A DNA stretch of 64,000 nt, from NCBI RefSeq assembly GCF_001544455.2, contig NZ_FCOC02000004.1, positions 124,001-188,000 on the forward strand. Direction: 5' to 3'. The notes beneath the pieces were generated by a model, which saw nothing but the letters and a program-made list of their open reading frames with translations, was not told the DNA's origin and searched no databases. This DNA is from Caballeronia sordidicola (GTDB lineage: Bacteria; Pseudomonadota; Gammaproteobacteria; Burkholderiales; Burkholderiaceae). Numbering within the stretch: position 1 is the stretch's first letter; the number at the start of each line of letters is the position of its first letter. Of this stretch, positions 62,744-64,000 are shown one piece after another. Both the position numbers and the translations under genes were made by a program.

Positions 62744-64000
62744 TCAGTCCAGTCCGCCCTGGCAAACGTACTTGATCGAGAGGTAGTCATCGAGGCCGTA
62801 CTTCGAGCCTTCGCGGCCATATCCCGATTCCTTGACGCCGCCAAACGGCGCGGCTTCGCTCGCAAGGGCGCCTTCGTTGACGCCGACAATACCCGCTTCC
62901 AATGCACGCGACACGCGGTCGATCCGCTTTACGTCCTGGCTATAAAAATACGATGCGAGCCCGAACGGTGTGTCGTTAGCGGCCTTGACTGCTTCGGCTT
63001 CGTCCTCAAAACGAAAGAGCGGGACGACGGGACCAAAGGTCTCTTCTGAACACAGCAGCATGTCCGCTGTCGCATCCGAAATAACGGTCGGCGCGAAATA
63101 ATTGGGCCCGAGTTCAGGCAGGCGCTTGCCGCCGGCGAGAATGCGCGCGCCGTGTGACGTTGCATCGTCAACGTGACGTGCGATCTTGTCGAGTGCGCGG
63201 GAATTGATCATCGGGCCGATCTGCGCGGACGGATCAGAAGCCGGCGCGACCTTGAGTTGTCCGACGCGTTGACTCAGCAGTTCAGCAAACTTTGCATAGA
63301 CGCCCGACTGCACATAGACACGATTCGGACATACGCACGTTTGTCCGCCATTGCGGAACTTCGCCGCGAGCAGGCCGGCGACGGCGGCGTCGAGATCGGC
63401 GTCGTCGAAGACAATAAACGGCGCATTGCCGCCGAGTTCAAGCGACAGCTTCTTGAGCGTATTCGCGGATTCTCGCGCGAGGTATTTTCCAACGGGCGTC
63501 GAGCCCGTGAACGTGATCTTGCGCACGCGGGCATCTTCGAGCCAGTTGCCGACCGCGGGCACGGCTTTTTCTCGCGATGCCGTGATCACGTTCAACACGC
63601 CCGCCGGCACGCCTGCCTCGTGCGCCAGCAGCGCGAGCGCCAGCGCTGTCAGCGGCGTATCTTCAGCGGGCTTGGCCACGACCGTGCATCCGGCGGCCAG
63701 CGCCGGCGCAATCTTGCGCGCGATCATGGCAAGCGGGAAGTTCCATGGCGTGATCGCGGCGACAATGCCAATAGGTTCCTTCACGGCCGTCATGCGCTTG
63801 CCACGTTGCTGCTGCGGAATGATGTCGCCATAGATGCGCGTGGCTTCGTCGGCGAACCATGCGACATAGGACGCGCCATACGCGACTTCGCCCCGGCCTT
63901 CGGCCAACGGCTTGCCTTGTTCGAGAGAGATGAGCGCGCCCAGGTCGTCCTGATGCGCGAGCATCAGCGCGTTCCACCTGTGGAGAATGGCGGCGCGTTC
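62744..64000 (-). CDS. gabD: NAD(P)-dependent succinate-semialdehyde dehydrogenase, N-terminus cut by the window edge
   Basis: 419 residues are present; the frame is open to position 64000 and the missing start lies beyond. Aldehyde dehydrogenase marks: ITPWNFPLAMIARKIAPALAAGCTVVAKPAEDTPL (split at about 102-136 of the visible part), FTGSTPVGK, catalytic Glu in LELGGNAPFIVFDDADLDAAV (split) and catalytic Cys in RNGGQTCVCPNRVYVQ. SSADH-type features such as the QTCVCPNR motif support GabD, which oxidises succinate semialdehyde to succinate in GABA use. Confidence 0.9.
   Translation of the reverse strand, partial: ERAAILHRWNALMLAHQDDLGALISLEQGKPLAEGRGEVAYGASYVAWFADEATRIYGDIIPQQQRGKRMTAVKEPIGIVAAITPWNFPLAMIARKIAPALAAGCTVVAKPAEDTPLTALALALLAHEAGVPAGVLNVITASREKAVPAVGNWLEDARVRKITFTGSTPVGKYLARESANTLKKLSLELGGNAPFIVFDDADLDAAVAGLLAAKFRNGGQTCVCPNRVYVQSGVYAKFAELLSQRVGQLKVAPASDPSAQIGPMINSRALDKIARHVDDATSHGARILAGGKRLPELGPNYFAPTVISDATADMLLCSEETFGPVVPLFRFEDEAEAVKAANDTPFGLASYFYSQDVKRIDRVSRALEAGIVGVNEGALASEAAPFGGVKESGYGREGSKYGLDDYLSIKYVCQGGLD

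Noticed and set aside
1-64000. CRISPR arrays, tRNA, rRNA, IS elements
   Set aside because: Reading through both strands showed no regular spacer repeats, cloverleaf genes or transposase genes.

Overview
The window looks like chromosomal DNA of a Burkholderiaceae bacterium, most likely Paraburkholderia or Caballeronia. I infer this from the high GC content, the mix of families typical of that group (DUF3331, DUF2917, DUF2968, paired Gram-negative porins, and a nitrate reductase fused to a CysJ-like flavoprotein), and the codon use. No tRNA, rRNA, CRISPR array, transposase or phage gene was seen. Both ends cut a gene: a Fis-type activator on the left and a succinate-semialdehyde dehydrogenase on the right.

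Left part (1-16 kb): a YtcA-MdtNOP-like tripartite efflux operon comes first. Two paralogous AraC regulators follow, flanking a dihydrolipoamide dehydrogenase homologue that has lost two catalytic residues. Next is a minus-strand bufferin-type RiPP operon: a DUF2282 precursor, a DUF692/MNIO enzyme, an unrecognised 325-aa protein, DUF2063, DoxX and DUF3331. A 117-bp element immediately upstream of the precursor gene recurs at 295-411 as an inverted copy (about 96% identical) that points toward the efflux operon. This suggests shared regulation, or a relic of duplication.

Middle part (16-42 kb): catabolic and transport genes include an FAH-family enzyme with an IclR regulator and a bicupin. A guanine deaminase, MFS, porin and class V aminotransferase group points to purine catabolism. 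A MocR regulator, AI-2E transporter and hydrolases follow. Next come an ABC1/UbiB-like protein that lacks the kinase motifs, a CsbD protein, a KaiC-like ATPase overlapping a CheY-like receiver gene, envelope proteins (DUF2968, OmpA), Ogt and a secreted nuclease.

Right part (42-64 kb): the Anbu cluster (ATP-grasp, alpha-E, transglutaminase, Anbu protease) is followed by a porin and a BrkB protein. Then comes a complete nitrate assimilation module. cobA-nasT-nasS runs left. The nitrate MFS transporter, nirB, nirD and the fused nitrate reductase/flavoprotein run right. The 0.5-kb divergent region carries two facing sigma-54 promoters, two NtrC-like sites midway between them, and in each direction a leader with hexaloop hairpins of the ANTAR type running into an intrinsic terminator. 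These parts form a coherent circuit: nitrogen limitation acts through sigma-54/NtrC, and nitrate acts through NasS-NasT antitermination.
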